DNA of 64,000 nt from Eucalyptus grandis (taxonomy: Eukaryota > Streptophyta > Magnoliopsida > Myrtales > Myrtaceae). The stretch spans positions 10,168,001 through 10,232,000 of the forward strand of contig NC_052620.1 of assembly GCF_016545825.1 (NCBI RefSeq). Reading direction: 5' to 3'. The position numbers were made by a program, and so were the translations under genes. Shown in pieces: positions 37,240 to 48,240 of this stretch. The first letter of the stretch is position 1; every line of letters begins with the position of its first letter. Under the pieces are notes generated by a model, which had not been told where the DNA came from, did no database searches, and saw only the letters and a program-made list of their open reading frames with translations.

Positions 37240-39318
37240 AGCAGAAAAGGGTATCATCTCCATAAATACTTCCAACTTTTGAGATTATCAGACCCCAATT
37301 ATTGATCTAAATATGTAAGACACTTTAAAGGGAGGGTAGGCTAACCTTTTATTAGAATATAATGAACATGGCCAATGTTGCCACATCTGTCATATACCCA
37401 CACAAGTCTTATTTTCGGTGACTAATGATGGCTCCATTATTAACCTTCATGAATAAGTTTATGCTCCAAGGAAAGGAATCATAAGAAAATACTCATTGGA
37501 TCCTTTTTATGCATGGGAGATATAATTGAAGGGATGAGCGAAGATCATTGCCGTAAAGGACACCATCTTTTCAAAACATGGGAGATCTATATCATAGCAT
37601 GTTCTTTTGACTCAGCACATGAGATGCAATTTATGAGGGAAGTATCACTGATCCACTCAAAGGGACCCTCAAAATTACCTGAATCGCCGATTGCCCAATA
37701 ATAATTGATCGCATGGCAATCTCCTATTTCTTAAAGATAGGTTTTTTGGCTGTGAACAGTGATAGATGAAAAAAGCTTTCTTTTTCCTTTTTTCTTTATG
37801 CTGCCAAAACGTGTAAATAATTGGTGTTTTGACAGTGTCACTGTGTTTTATGTCGGATTAGATCTAATCCAACGATTAGAAATGCATGCCATCAAAATCA
37901 TGATTGCATTTGCTTAAAATGATACCCATTGGATTGTTCGCACTACATTCAAATAAGATATGATATTTAACAATCAATTTTTTATTTTGTGGTATTTAAT
38001 GCTAGACAATCTCGTCAGAAAATATATCATCGGTTCATACACTGATAAAAAAATTTGTTGTTTCATGAATATTGCGTTAAGTCACTATGTTCTGCACGTA
38101 CTGTTCTTGCACGGGATAACATGAACTGCCTTGATAATTAGGGCTGAGACACTAAGGAAGCGGGTGAATGTAGTACATGGCACTAATCCGGTTTCACATT
38201 AGAACAACCTATGGACCAATTACCATCCTTTAAAAGGGTGGTTCTGCTACAATTACTAGTTGTCCTTTCACTTGACATATTCATGTTTGTTTGCTTCTTT
38301 CTTGCACGGTTTTGATGTTACTGATGGTGGCACTGATTGTCTCGTGACTATATGCGAGGACATTGGATCATGTGTTGCTCATCAACGATTCCTCTCCAAT
38401 GCATCCCTTAGAAGGACCTTTCTGCCCCATATCAAGTTGAACATTCGTATTTTATTGACTCCATGGGTATGCTCCCCGGATGGAGCCTCCCGTTACTAGC
38501 TGGAGCTTCGCAGGGGAGAGCCATCCTTGCACAGAGGAGATAATTTTGTCGATCTCTTTTTTGGACTGTGAGGCAATGAACAAATTTGAAGTGGCTCAAT
38601 TCCTCTAAGGTTGTCTTTGTAAGTCTCTTCTGACTTGGTTTATAGTGATTGTATCTGTTTCTAATGGAGTAGTTGGTGAATTTTTTGGTTAATCAACACC
38701 CATACTAGTGCTCTTCCTTATGACAATATAAGGGTTTGTTTTCCTTGGATAATGGAGGACATCAAAACTTTCAGTTTGGCATTCGCATATATCGAATAAG
38801 AGTTTACTTACAAAATATCCAGCTTAACAATGAAGATATTAGAAATCACCTTGAAAGTATCGAACTTTGAAGAGTAGGTAAAGGTGACTCGATGTGATAC
38901 TTTGGACATGTTGCTAGTCTCTCAATATATAATGGGACTTTAAATTGCCAGTAGAAATTATGGGACTTGCAAATCCTTTTAGAAGGATCACGGTCGACAG
39001 GTTTTATTAACTTCCATGGTTAAGAAAACAGTGAAGATGCTCCTGCAAGCAACGAGAAAACTCAAGAACTTTCGACATCCAAAATTGAATGCAGGACAAA
39101 AGGGATATAGCACCTACGTGCTTGCCTACCTACAGAGATTCAGCCTAATCTCTCGTTTAGATTTGCCACATGCTATATGCTATACTATAATAATTTAAAA
39201 CTTTGGCGCTTAAATCTTTGTAGGAATTCTTTTACGGGCTGAGCCTCGCAATCACATATACTAGCAAACGGGAACTCGCATGATCGATAATATGATTGAT
39301 CCGATCCATAATTACTCC
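37240..39318 (+). repeat. Right arm segment of the large inverted duplication
   Basis: This is the mirror copy of 30245-32275. The homology continues past 39318 (AAATATTTGCCTCTTACC) to match the sequence left of the palindrome (GACAAATATTTG at 25635-25646). Position 39318 therefore marks the unoccupied palindrome site. A plus-strand frame (37513-37701) reads HEMQFMREVSLIHSKGPSKL. A second (39016-39198) contains LKNFRHPKLNAGQ, whose partner is broken by stops. No family is assigned. Confidence 0.7.
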
Positions 39319-39417
39319 GGTCCAGCCAAATATTTGCCTCTTACCTATGTTGTAAGGAACTTCTAAAATGATTTGAAAAAGAGATGATACGGTTTAGGAA
39401 AAGTAAAAAGAAAGTGA

Positions 39418-39420
<3 letters not shown>

Positions 39421-39455
<35 letters not shown>
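39421..39455. repeat. (GA)17 microsatellite
   Basis: An uninterrupted GA run immediately precedes the 100-bp tandem duplication. Confidence 0.9.
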
Positions 39456-39458
<3 letters not shown>

Positions 39459-39648
39459 TAAACATAGCAACCTAAGTGGGAGGTGAAATATAATTAATTA
39501 TAATAAAAGACAAGTCACTAAGGTGAATAGGTTAAAACAAATGCTCCAGAGAGTGGCGTAAACATAGCAACCTAAGTGGGAGGTGAAATATAATTAATTA
39601 TAATAAAAGACAAGTCACTAAGGTGAATAGGTTAAAACAAATGCTCCA
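39455..39648. repeat. Perfect 100-bp tandem duplication
   Basis: GGCGTAAACATAGCAACCTA at 39455 recurs at 39555. The 94 bases to ATGCTCCA are identical in both copies, separated only by GAGAGT. The absence of differences marks a very recent event (or an assembly artefact) next to a GA microsatellite. The same GGC(G/A)TAAACATAGCAAC motif appears once at about 42925. Confidence 0.92.
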
Positions 39649-40253
39649 TGGTGAGTGTTTAATAAATGCTTAGAAGGCGTCTAGGTGCAGCTACTTTTAT
39701 GGAGAAAGCAACAAAATACTTCTCTTGCAATGAGAGGAGGCCATTTCTATCAATCTATTGGCAAGCTTAGAGGCAACACTTCAACATATTTATAAATATT
39801 GGACATAATTAGTTGTTTGCACGGATTGTATATATTATAAAAAAATGGCATATTAACATTTAAGTACCAAAAAAAGAAAAAAAAAACTTCACATTGACGT
39901 ATTTATAAGACTATTCTAATGTTAACATAACACTATCATTTTAAGCAACTTATATAAAATAACAATTAATATGATTTTTGGCATAGCATATTTTGTTTGT
40001 CATTTTACTTTGTCTCAAGTACACGTAATTTATGTATTTCTATTTTAGTAAAATTATTTGTATTCTAACATAAATATTATGTCAATATTAAGGTAGGAAA
40101 TTTCTTTAGTACAAATGAGTTATAATTAAAATTTTAAAAAGAAGTAATGAAGAAGGATGTGAAGGAGAGGGACAAGGGTAATAATTAGGTGGCAAAATGA
40201 GTGGAGAGTGCAAGAAAAATGTTTATTACAAGGGACATGATTGGCCGCCTTCA

Positions 40254-40976
40254 AAGGCGACATTTGGTTGTCTAGATTTTAATTAGGTTAGAACTAGATA
40301 GAATATGATATGATATGATATGAAATTATGGGATTTTGTTATATCATATCCACTATTTAGTAAATTGTAGTAATAAAGTCGGACATATCTATATATATCA
40401 TGTACAATATTTAGTATAAACGACATATCAATATAAATAAATGGAGATGATAAAAATTTCTTGCGACACTTTTACCTACTTTATTTTTATTTTTCCTCTA
40501 TTTTTTAATTATTTTCCTTTTTTTCCCTTCCATCATTCTCTAATAATTTTTTATTAAATAGTACTATACTAAAATGCCTAAAATACTAAAATACCTAAAA
40601 TATGTAATACCTATAAATATATAGTATAATATATAATTAAATTCAAATATATAAATAAAAATGAGATCGAATAAAAAAACTGAATCATATTTTTTGTAAT
40701 TTTGAATTTCTTATACTAGAATTCAAATATTATTTATATTTAAATGTAATTTTTATTTCATTAATTTAAGATGCTTGTTATTTTAAAAAGAATGACTTTT
40801 CTTTTATGGATAGTAGAAATCCTATTCATCTTACCAACCTCCCCATGAGATAATTTTATCCAGGCTATATCCATCTTACATTCGATTTTATCATATCTTG
40901 AGTGGACACTAAATACATAATATGATAAATTTTATTATATTATGAATTTTATTATAATCTGTCAAATGCAGCCTAA
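40254..40976. mobile_element. AT-rich non-autonomous DNA transposon (MITE-like, about 0.72 kb)
   Basis: The sequence is bounded by GGCGACATTTGGTTGTC and, inverted, GGCTGCATTTGACAGAT, imperfect terminal inverted repeats of a common plant MITE type. The interior is very AT-rich without frames. The element interrupts sequence that is continuous in the sister copy near 43.4-43.6 kb. Confidence 0.55.
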
Positions 40977-41120
40977 GAACTTTTCCATTATACAATGGGT
41001 TACAAAATGTACAAGGCCTTAAGGCCACGACAAAAGCTATTGAAAACATAGAAAATTTTCAAACGAGTATCTCTCTCTCTTTTTTTTTTTTTTGGGGGGT
41101 TGAAAAAGAAGAATATGAAG

Positions 41121-41394
41121 TGTTTTGTTCCCCTCAAAAGAGCACCTATAATGAATCTTATTTCAAATAAGACTTCAACGATCAAAGATGACCCTAGATC
41201 TTCATTGGCTAGCAAAATCATTCATCTCATGTGCATTTCATATGGAGATGGTGGAATGTGAAAGGCACATGCTCGCCGGTTGGCAAGATTTGGCCGGCCG
41301 ATGACTTTGGTACCTTATTCAAGACTAAATTGGCCACTTCAAAAGTCTTATTCGAGATAAGATCAAATCTGAACTCTTTTGGAAACAACGCCCC
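41121..41394. mobile_element. MITE (about 270 bp) in the TPP pseudogene 3' UTR
   Basis: The left end GTTTTGTTCCCCTCAAAAGAG and the right end CTCTTTTGGAAACAACGCCC are inverted relatives. Inner arms also pair (CTTATTTCAAATAAGACTTC against AGTCTTATTCGAGATAAGAT). It is absent from the functional TPP 3' region but present beside the mirror copy at 25.3 kb. Confidence 0.65.
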
Positions 41395-41571
41395 ACTTTA
41401 AGTTTTTATTTGAAATTTTATATGAAAGAAAACATTTATTTAAAGATTTTCTTGTTCAATTTCTTTTTTTCGACATCATGAACAAGATACACGTGCTTGT
41501 ACAAGTTCCTAAGGTCAAGGAGGAGATCTCTCTAATATTCGCCCCTCCTTAATCTACTCCTTTTGTCGCCT

Positions 41572-42244
41572 ACATAAATTTATTCGCTTCCGCTCAATCA
41601 AACGTTGTAAAAAAATTCACGACCTGATAATAATAAAGAAGAGAAAATCAGATTGGATTAGATTAAGCCTGAACGGCAATCAAATTGTAGGTACTGAAAT
41701 GTGTATTAATTAAGGTGAACTGAACCATGTGACTTGTACTTTCCTCTGCTGATTTTTGTGAAAAATAAGATGCATTGGTCTCCTCTGGGAAATTTAAGAC
41801 AAGAATCCCAAAACCTTGTCATCTATCTCTCAATACCTATCCAAAGCAAGAAAAATAGCCTTTTAGCTTCCTGCAAGAATCGTAACCATTAAAAGGAAAA
41901 GAGAGAGAGAGAGAGAGAGAGAGAGAACTTTGGGAAGGGTTGAATGTTATGTACCTTGAACGCATTCTCGTCTGTCCCGTCGCCGATGTAAATCGGTGAT
42001 ACATTCGTGCGATTCTCGAATCCTTTTCATGGAAATTTGGTAAAATTAGTTAGTAAGAATAATAATCTCAAGGTCAATCTGGATTAGAAAGCTATCAAAA
42101 TCTACCAAATGATACTGTAGAAAAATGGAGTTATGTATATATGTATGTATATATATATATATATCTGGACTTATCAAGTTACTCCATTAAGAATTCAAGG
42201 GCCTTCCCTTTGTCCCATTTGATGGCAGGTTCGATTTCTAATTC
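41572..42244 (-). pseudogene. TPP pseudogene, tandem 3' copy (exons 8-11)
   Basis: Exons 8-11 of the TPP gene recur here in the same orientation. Exon 8 (42244-42175) reads [19 protein letters not shown] then a stop, and its donor GT is AT. Exon 9 (42022-41955) reads GFENRTNVSPIYIGDGTDEN and lacks one codon of the catalytic GDDxTDE motif. Exon 10 (41836-41744) has TGA where the gene has the Gly codon of RDRGQGFG, and its GC donor is GA. Exon 11 (about 41623-41572) has a one-base T insertion. An added (GA)13 lies at 41901-41926. Exons 1-7 are missing, so no phosphatase could be made. It arose by tandem duplication of the gene's 3' end. Confidence 0.92.
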
Positions 42245-43550
42245 CTGGTATTATTAAAAGAAACACCTCACTTTTTTTGGTTAGAGAAAAAGACCCAAAA
42301 TAAGTGATCAACCACAAGAGGGCAAATTTGAGAATCTCTCTACGAGTATACAAAATTTTGTGCTATAGTATTCCTTTTCCTTTTTTTTTTTCAATAACTT
42401 TCAAGTAGCTTCATAGAGAATGAAGCAGTCACTTACCGTCAAGTGTAAGTTGTCTTATGCTCGTGCATCGTGGTTCCTTGACACGTGTTGATTTAAGTGA
42501 TAAATAGTTAATAAAAAAGGGATTTCAATACCTTCGAACGGGAACATGTATTCGTCGTTCTTGTACTCTTGACCATAAATTTTCTAAACAACACAAATCA
42601 ATCAGTATAAATCATTCTATTATGGAAAATTGGAAGTGTTAATATAAAGAAAAAGAAGGATAGTAAAGTTTGTAATGGTCAAATTTTCATGCAGAGAGAA
42701 TAAATTATTTGCACGAGACATGATTTATAGATGGGTTCTCTAACTAAGCAAACACTATTGATTTAAGAAATTATGCCTCTAATAAGAACCTATTGGGTAC
42801 GAATAATTTGTTTTTCCTCTAACCCACGTTGTTGTTAAGGAACTTTTAAACTGATTTGGAAAAGTGAGAAGGTAGAGCTGAAGAAAAGACAAAAGAAAGT
42901 AATAAAAAAAAAAAGAGAGGAAGTGGCATAAACATAGCAACTTATGTTAGACTACTCATAACCCCGCCCTTTGCGCAGATCGTATCCAAAAATTTATAAT
43001 TAAATATGTTATATAAACATTTAAGCATAGCATCGCATTGGCATATTCATACAATACGATTCTAATGTTAACATAACAATATCATACTGAGCAATTTATA
43101 TTGTAAAAATATCTAATGTGATATTTTGACGTATTATATTATATTTATTTATTTATTACTATGTCTCAAGTACACATAATTTATGTATTTTTTATGCTAG
43201 TAAACACAAATCTATGTTCGTATAATATATTATGTCAATATTAAGGTAGGAAACTTATGTAGTAAAAAAGAGTTACGATTATATTAAAGAATAATGAAGC
43301 GAGAGGGGAGGGAGAGGGACAAGGGTAATAAATAGTGGAGAAGAGTGGAGAATATAAGAAAAATATTCCTTGCAAGGCAAATGATCGATCCCTAAAAAAT
43401 TAGACTCCTATGCGTCAATTTTAGAGACAACTTATAAGGAAGGTGCTTTGCTATATATATAAAATAATCAGATATATGATTGACAAGTTTACCTCCTTTT
43501 TAGACCATAATCGTATCCAGTAGATTTAGGTTCAATTTAAGATAATGCCC

Positions 43551-43554
<4 letters not shown>
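42245..43554. other. Junction and second copy of the tandem-duplicated 3' flank
   Basis: From about 42830 (GTTGTTAAGGAAC) to 43400 the sequence repeats 39345-40250 in the same orientation, e.g. TCTAATGTTAACATAACA, TATTATGTCAATATTAAGG and GAGAGGGACAAGGGTAATAA. A possible exon-like string at 42532-42583 (minus: ag-KIYGQEYKNDEYMFPFEG-gt) is isolated and unassigned. Confidence 0.6.

Positions 43555-43622
<68 letters not shown>
43555..43622. repeat. (AG)34 microsatellite
   Basis: A 68-bp uninterrupted AG run lies just downstream of the TPP gene. It is the longest microsatellite in the window. Confidence 0.95.
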
Positions 43623-43626
<4 letters not shown>

Positions 43627-43847
43627 AATTGGCAACTTTTCCCTTGTACAGCAGGTTGTTACAAGATTTACAAGACCTTAGAGCCAAGACAAAGACAGTT
43701 AAAAAAACATTTACTTAGAGATAATCTTGTCCAATTTCTTTTCTCTGATATCATGAACAAGACACCATAGGCCTATACAAATTCTTGAGGCTGTGGGGGC
43801 GATCTCTCAAATATTCCCGCTCGTGAATTTACACCTTTTTGTTGCCC

Positions 43848-46702
43848 TCATATATTTAGCCGCTTCCACTCAACCAAACGTCGTAAAAAATTCATGACCT
43901 GAAAATAATAAGCAAGAGAAAAATCAGATCAGATTAAATCAAGCCAAAAAAAAAAAAAAAAAAAAAAATACTCGAAGTGTAGGTAACGAACTGTAACTAC
44001 ATTAAGGTGAATTGAATCATGTGACTCGTACTTGCCTCTTCAGGTTCTTGTAAAGAATAAGATGCATTGGTCTCCTTTGGGAATTTGGAGACAATAATCC
44101 CAAAACCTTGTCCTCTATCTCTCAGTATCTGTCCCAAAGAAAGGAGAAAGGGCCTTTTAGCCTATTGGCAAGAATCATAACCATTAAAAGAAAAATAAAG
44201 AGAATTTGGGAAGGATTAAATGTTATCTACCTTGAACGCATCCTCGTCGGTCCGATCATCGCCGATGTAAACAGGAAATACGTTGGTACAATTCGCAAAC
44301 CCTTTTCATGAAAAATTGGTAAAATCGTTAGTAAAACTAATAATGTTGATGAAGACGACAAAACTTTTCAAAGTCTATCAAAGGACACTTCAAAAATTAA
44401 AAAAAATAGTCTTGGATATATGTGGACTTACCAAGTGACTCCAATAAGAATTCAAGGGCCTTCCCTTTGTCCCACTTGATGGTTGGTCGGATTTCTAATA
44501 CCTAGTATTATTGGAAAAATAACAAAGTGTTTTTTTTAGTAAAAAGGCCAAAAAAACAAAAGTGATTAGTTAAAACAGGTCTAAGTTAGACTAACCTTTC
44601 TTCCTTGAGTCAGTCTAAGCTTTGGGTACTCCTTGATCACAGATCTAACCTGCTGTGCCAATTCAGTCCATTCCTGCATATATTGAGAGGGGTCTTCTTA
44701 TTTGTACTTCAAGGAGTACAAAATAAAGGGAAAGAAAAGAAGAGATTTAGTTACTATTTGCCGCATACTTTTTCATCAACGCGGCGGAAATGCACGGATA
44801 CACAGAACTTATTGTTCTCCACCTTAGCTCCCGGTGTTGATTTAGTTTTCTCTACAAGTTTTTTGTATACCTGAGGATGAGAAAGTTCACCAGAACGTGA
44901 ATTTTACTTATTGCTCGTATGGTCAGATACCTATACTTAGTGTAAATGATGAGATGTGCGGGAAACAGGACCAACCTCGTCGATCATCGGAAGAAATTCG
45001 CTCGCCGGTTGAAAGAGAACGGATTGATCACCCTGAGGCAAAAAATGGAGGTCAATTTCCAATTGGCCCCAATGGAAAATTGATTCAAGAACAAAGAAAA
45101 GGAGAGGAGGGAAAAATTGTTTCCATGGGGAAGCATATGAATAAGCAGTTCACCTTCTTGTATTTAGAGCCTTTTGCTGGGCCTTTGATGTCCATGCCAT
45201 GGCTTCCTGCGTAGTACAACTCGCCCAGCCGCACAAAACTGTACACCTGATAAAACAATCCATCCAACAATATCATAATCTGGAAAGTTTGGAACAATCG
45301 AGGTGACACTTGCGATTGGGCGTCGCCAAGTCGATAGTGCACGTGCATGCAACGTGCATTGCAAATTCTCACATCCATGTCTCGCAGTTTGCCACAACCC
45401 GAATATTTAATCTTTCAGGCCAATTAGAAAAATGGAAAGGAAAAGCTTGGAAATGTACCTTGTCCCTGCATCTTCCGCTCACTATAGCAGTAGGGAAGCA
45501 CCTAGCAAGTTTTTTAACCGTGGCCCTCATCTGTGTGACATAAACAAACACCAAAGTTGATGAGCTTGTCAGCGAAAAATCGGATCGAATGGCTCGATTT
45601 GGTTAAAAAAGAGAGCGATGGGGGGAACCTTTTTGGACATGAAAGCTTGATCGGGGTCGTCGACTATCGGGGAAAGAGTCCCATCATAGTCCAGGAACAT
45701 CACTATCTGTTTCCCTTGGGAGGCATCGATTATCTGCTCGAACATGTCCAGAGCCGAAGGATGGTGGAGCTGCTCTCGCGAAAGTCGACAAAAGAAGCTA
45801 TAGTCAGATCGAGCCGAAGACCAGTCGTGTAGAATCATAGTAGGAAAAAAGGAAATTTCAGCGGCCGATCGCGCAGCAGAGCACACTCTGGCGAAGAACA
45901 TCACTTCCAAAAATGGATGCAGATCTTGATTGACGATAGCTTATTTTCTCAGGAAGAAAAGCTAATTTATCTCAAGAACAGTTGCTGAACAAAGGGAAAG
46001 AGAAAAAAGAGAAGTACAGGTCTACATGTTATAAAGCGATGAGGTCCACATGTTCTAGCTTGTGTTAGTGAGATTTTTTTCTAAAGAAACGAATGCTCTC
46101 GAAATTTCAATCCTGCTTTTGTTTTTTAAGGTACCAGAGAACGAGAAAGAAAAATGAAGTTGTGTTCTTGTCTCTCTAATGATTGAGAGCAAAACAAAAG
46201 TTGTGCTCTTGAGGCTCCACCAGCACTTCTGCCGACCGAGGCCGTGACCGATGTGATATTAACCACGCGGCCGGCAGGCATCGGTGTTTTTTTTTGCCCG
46301 ATCCTTCGAGAATAACAGCAAATAAACGAGGAGAAAATCGAGGTTTCGCGTCTCGACCCTTTTTTTCGTTCGAAAGGGATCATTCGAAACCCGAAAACAA
46401 CTCACCATCCAAGAACTGCTGTGGTCCTCGGTCAGAGAACGCGGGGCGGCCTTCACATGGGTCGGGGAAGAAGCTTTCATGGAGTCGACCCAGGAGCTGA
46501 TCCTCTCGGCGCTATTGACCTCGAGGTTCTTGAGCAGCTTCCGCCTCGAGATCTTGAAGAACCCGCCGGCGGCGGGCGCGACGGGGGGCTTCTGCAGAGA
46601 GGCGGCGTACATTGACAAGGAAGCGGAATACATATCCGGCATCACCTCGACGCCGGAGCTGTTCCCGCCGCCGCCGGCCACATTCTGCTTGGTAATTCCC
46701 AT
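43848..46702 (-). CDS. TPP: Trehalose-6-phosphate phosphatase
   Basis: The enzyme removes phosphate from trehalose-6-phosphate to give trehalose, controlling the T6P sugar signal. Eleven coding exons on the minus strand: 46702-46406, 45769-45629, 45530-45459, 45246-45154, 45032-44976, 44870-44769, 44673-44596, 44501-44432, 44301-44231, 44128-44036 and 43898-43848. They join in frame to 374 aa, normal for plant TPPs. Haloacid-dehalogenase motifs are intact: [10 protein letters not shown] (126-135), SGRCRDK (164-170), [10 protein letters not shown] (184-193) and GDDRTDED (317-324). The N-terminus has the plant [10 protein letters not shown] and [12 protein letters not shown] blocks seen in the TPPI/TPPJ type, and the end is [16 protein letters not shown]. 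All introns are GT-AG except the last, whose donor is GC (GAAGAG|GCAAGT). I chose the start at 46702 because MGITKQNV matches the family N-terminus. The exon-2 acceptor could shift by one codon. Confidence 0.96.
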
Positions 46703-46935
46703 AATGCCTCTTCTTTTTTCTACCATACACAAAAAGAAAAAGACCCCACCAAGCAAGTTCAGTTGGGATAGCCTTAAAAATCGATGGAGAGACCCAAAAG
46801 AGCTTTGCTTTTGATTCTACCTTTGTTGAAAGGACTTATAAAGAGTGGATGGTTTTGGACCCTTTGGAGAGCAAAGCTTGCTCGATCAAGAGGGCCGGGA
46901 AGAGCAACAGGAGCAAGCAGAACACACGAAGACTG

Positions 46936-46938
<3 letters not shown>

Positions 46939-46979
<41 letters not shown>
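46939..46979. repeat. (GA)20 microsatellite in the TPP leader
   Basis: The transcript (minus strand) would carry a CU-rich tract in its 5' leader, between the TATA box and the start codon. CT-rich leaders are common near plant transcription starts. Confidence 0.85.
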
Positions 46980-46983
<4 letters not shown>

Positions 46984-47045
46984 CGCAGCGCAGAGCAGAG
47001 CAGAGCGAGCTGTGGGGGTGAGAGAGACAGAGGAAGTTGTGGTGG

Positions 47046-47053
47046 ATTTATAG
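47046..47053 (-). promoter_or_regulatory. TATA box candidate of the TPP gene
   Basis: Read on the minus strand it is CCTATAAATCC, 344 bp upstream of the start codon. This would place transcription start near 47015 with a leader of roughly 310 nt containing the CT repeat. Confidence 0.6.
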
Positions 47054-47330
47054 GTGGAAGGCGACGCTAACCGACGAGAGACCCGAGCCACCTTAGACAC
47101 CACCCGACCCCACCCCACCCCAACTCCTCAAAAAGTGGTGGGCCCCAGTGAAAGTAAGGTGGGGCCCACAACTGGGGATAAAAAAAGAAGAGGGAATAAA
47201 AAAGGAGGAGGAAGAAGGAAGAAAAATCCTCATTGATGGGTAACGCCCACTATTTCCCGTGGGGAAGGGAACTTGTGGCCGTCTTCTTCTTCGTCTCCAT
47301 TGACCATGTCCCGCCGTCTTCCGGCCACCG

Positions 47331-47361
47331 CTCCCTCCCTCCCTCCCTCCCTCCCCTCCCG
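47331..47361. repeat. (CCCT)n simple repeat upstream of TPP
   Basis: CTCCCTCCCTCC-type repeat; on the opposite strand GGGA runs could stack as G-rich structures. It is in the distal TPP promoter. A minus-strand Gly/Arg-rich open frame (47093-47365) is a by-product of it. Confidence 0.7.
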
Positions 47362-47689
47362 ACAAACTTTTTGCAAAATTGCCTAATGATGGTGTGATCG
47401 ACTATAAGGGATGATGTGTGGTGAATTTTGAGGGTCGATTAAGTTAGGCTAAATCATTTACTTAGTAAATCAATCTTATATAGTAGTCTCAATATCCATG
47501 AATGTCATGATAACTTGTGTAAGAGATATACTATTATTAGTTATATCGTAATTTGTTTGTGTAGAAACCGCATGGTGGTTCTATGGTAATACCGGGGAGA
47601 AATCATTTCGTCTTGTTCTTTACAAGAATAAACTATTAGATTCGCTCTAAGAAAATATGAGCCATCAAATTTAAATGTTTGTGGAAGAA

Positions 47690-48240
47690 GTAGCCATTTT
47701 ATAGTTTGCGATGTTTATTGAAGGCCTATAACATCTTGCAGTAAAGCGGTCCAAAACATCATAAATATTTAAATTATATGATTTTCAAGGCTTATGGCGT
47801 TTCATGGGAATGATAAATATTATAAACGATGTAATTTTTGTTGTTTTACTATGATGTTTCGCCACAAACCATTACGAAGGATCATAGATACTCGAATAGT
47901 CTTTTTTTTTTTTTTTAATAATGTATGACATCTAATAAAGGTTTATGATGTTTAAAACATCGTAAACATGTAAGTAATTTTCTTTCGTAAATATTTCACG
48001 ACAATTTACAAAGGGTTTCGTCATAACCCAATGCGAAACCTCGTAAGCAAATGAATTGTGCTATTTTCAATATTTTACAGAGTTTTACAAAGACTAACGA
48101 CGTTTTGTGGTAACGCATTTCAAAACATCGTAAATAATATACTGACTTTAATAGTTTACGACCAATTTATAAAGGCTTAAGATGTTTTGCTGTAACTCAT
48201 TCCAAACATCTTAGATGTTGTGCTGTAGGCCGATTGAAGT
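47690..48240. repeat. Diverged tandem repeats, about 70-90 bp period
   Basis: A palindromic core (GATGTTT...AAACATC with CGTAAA/TTTACGA) recurs about six times, near 47791, 47853, 47945, 48013, 48097 and 48181. Recurring phrases are GTGGTAACGCATTTCAAAAC and ACAATTTACAAAGG. Such arrays occur in the subterminal regions of plant CACTA-type transposons, but no element ends or transposase are visible. Confidence 0.6.

Noticed and set aside
43555..43622. GA run as a CRISPR or satellite array
   Set aside because: It is a simple dinucleotide repeat; no spacer-repeat structure occurs anywhere in this eukaryotic window.
46259..46405. Continuation of TPP exon 1 into [10 protein letters not shown]
   Set aside because: A canonical GTGAGT donor follows SSSWM and the family continues with HPSALDMF from the next exon.
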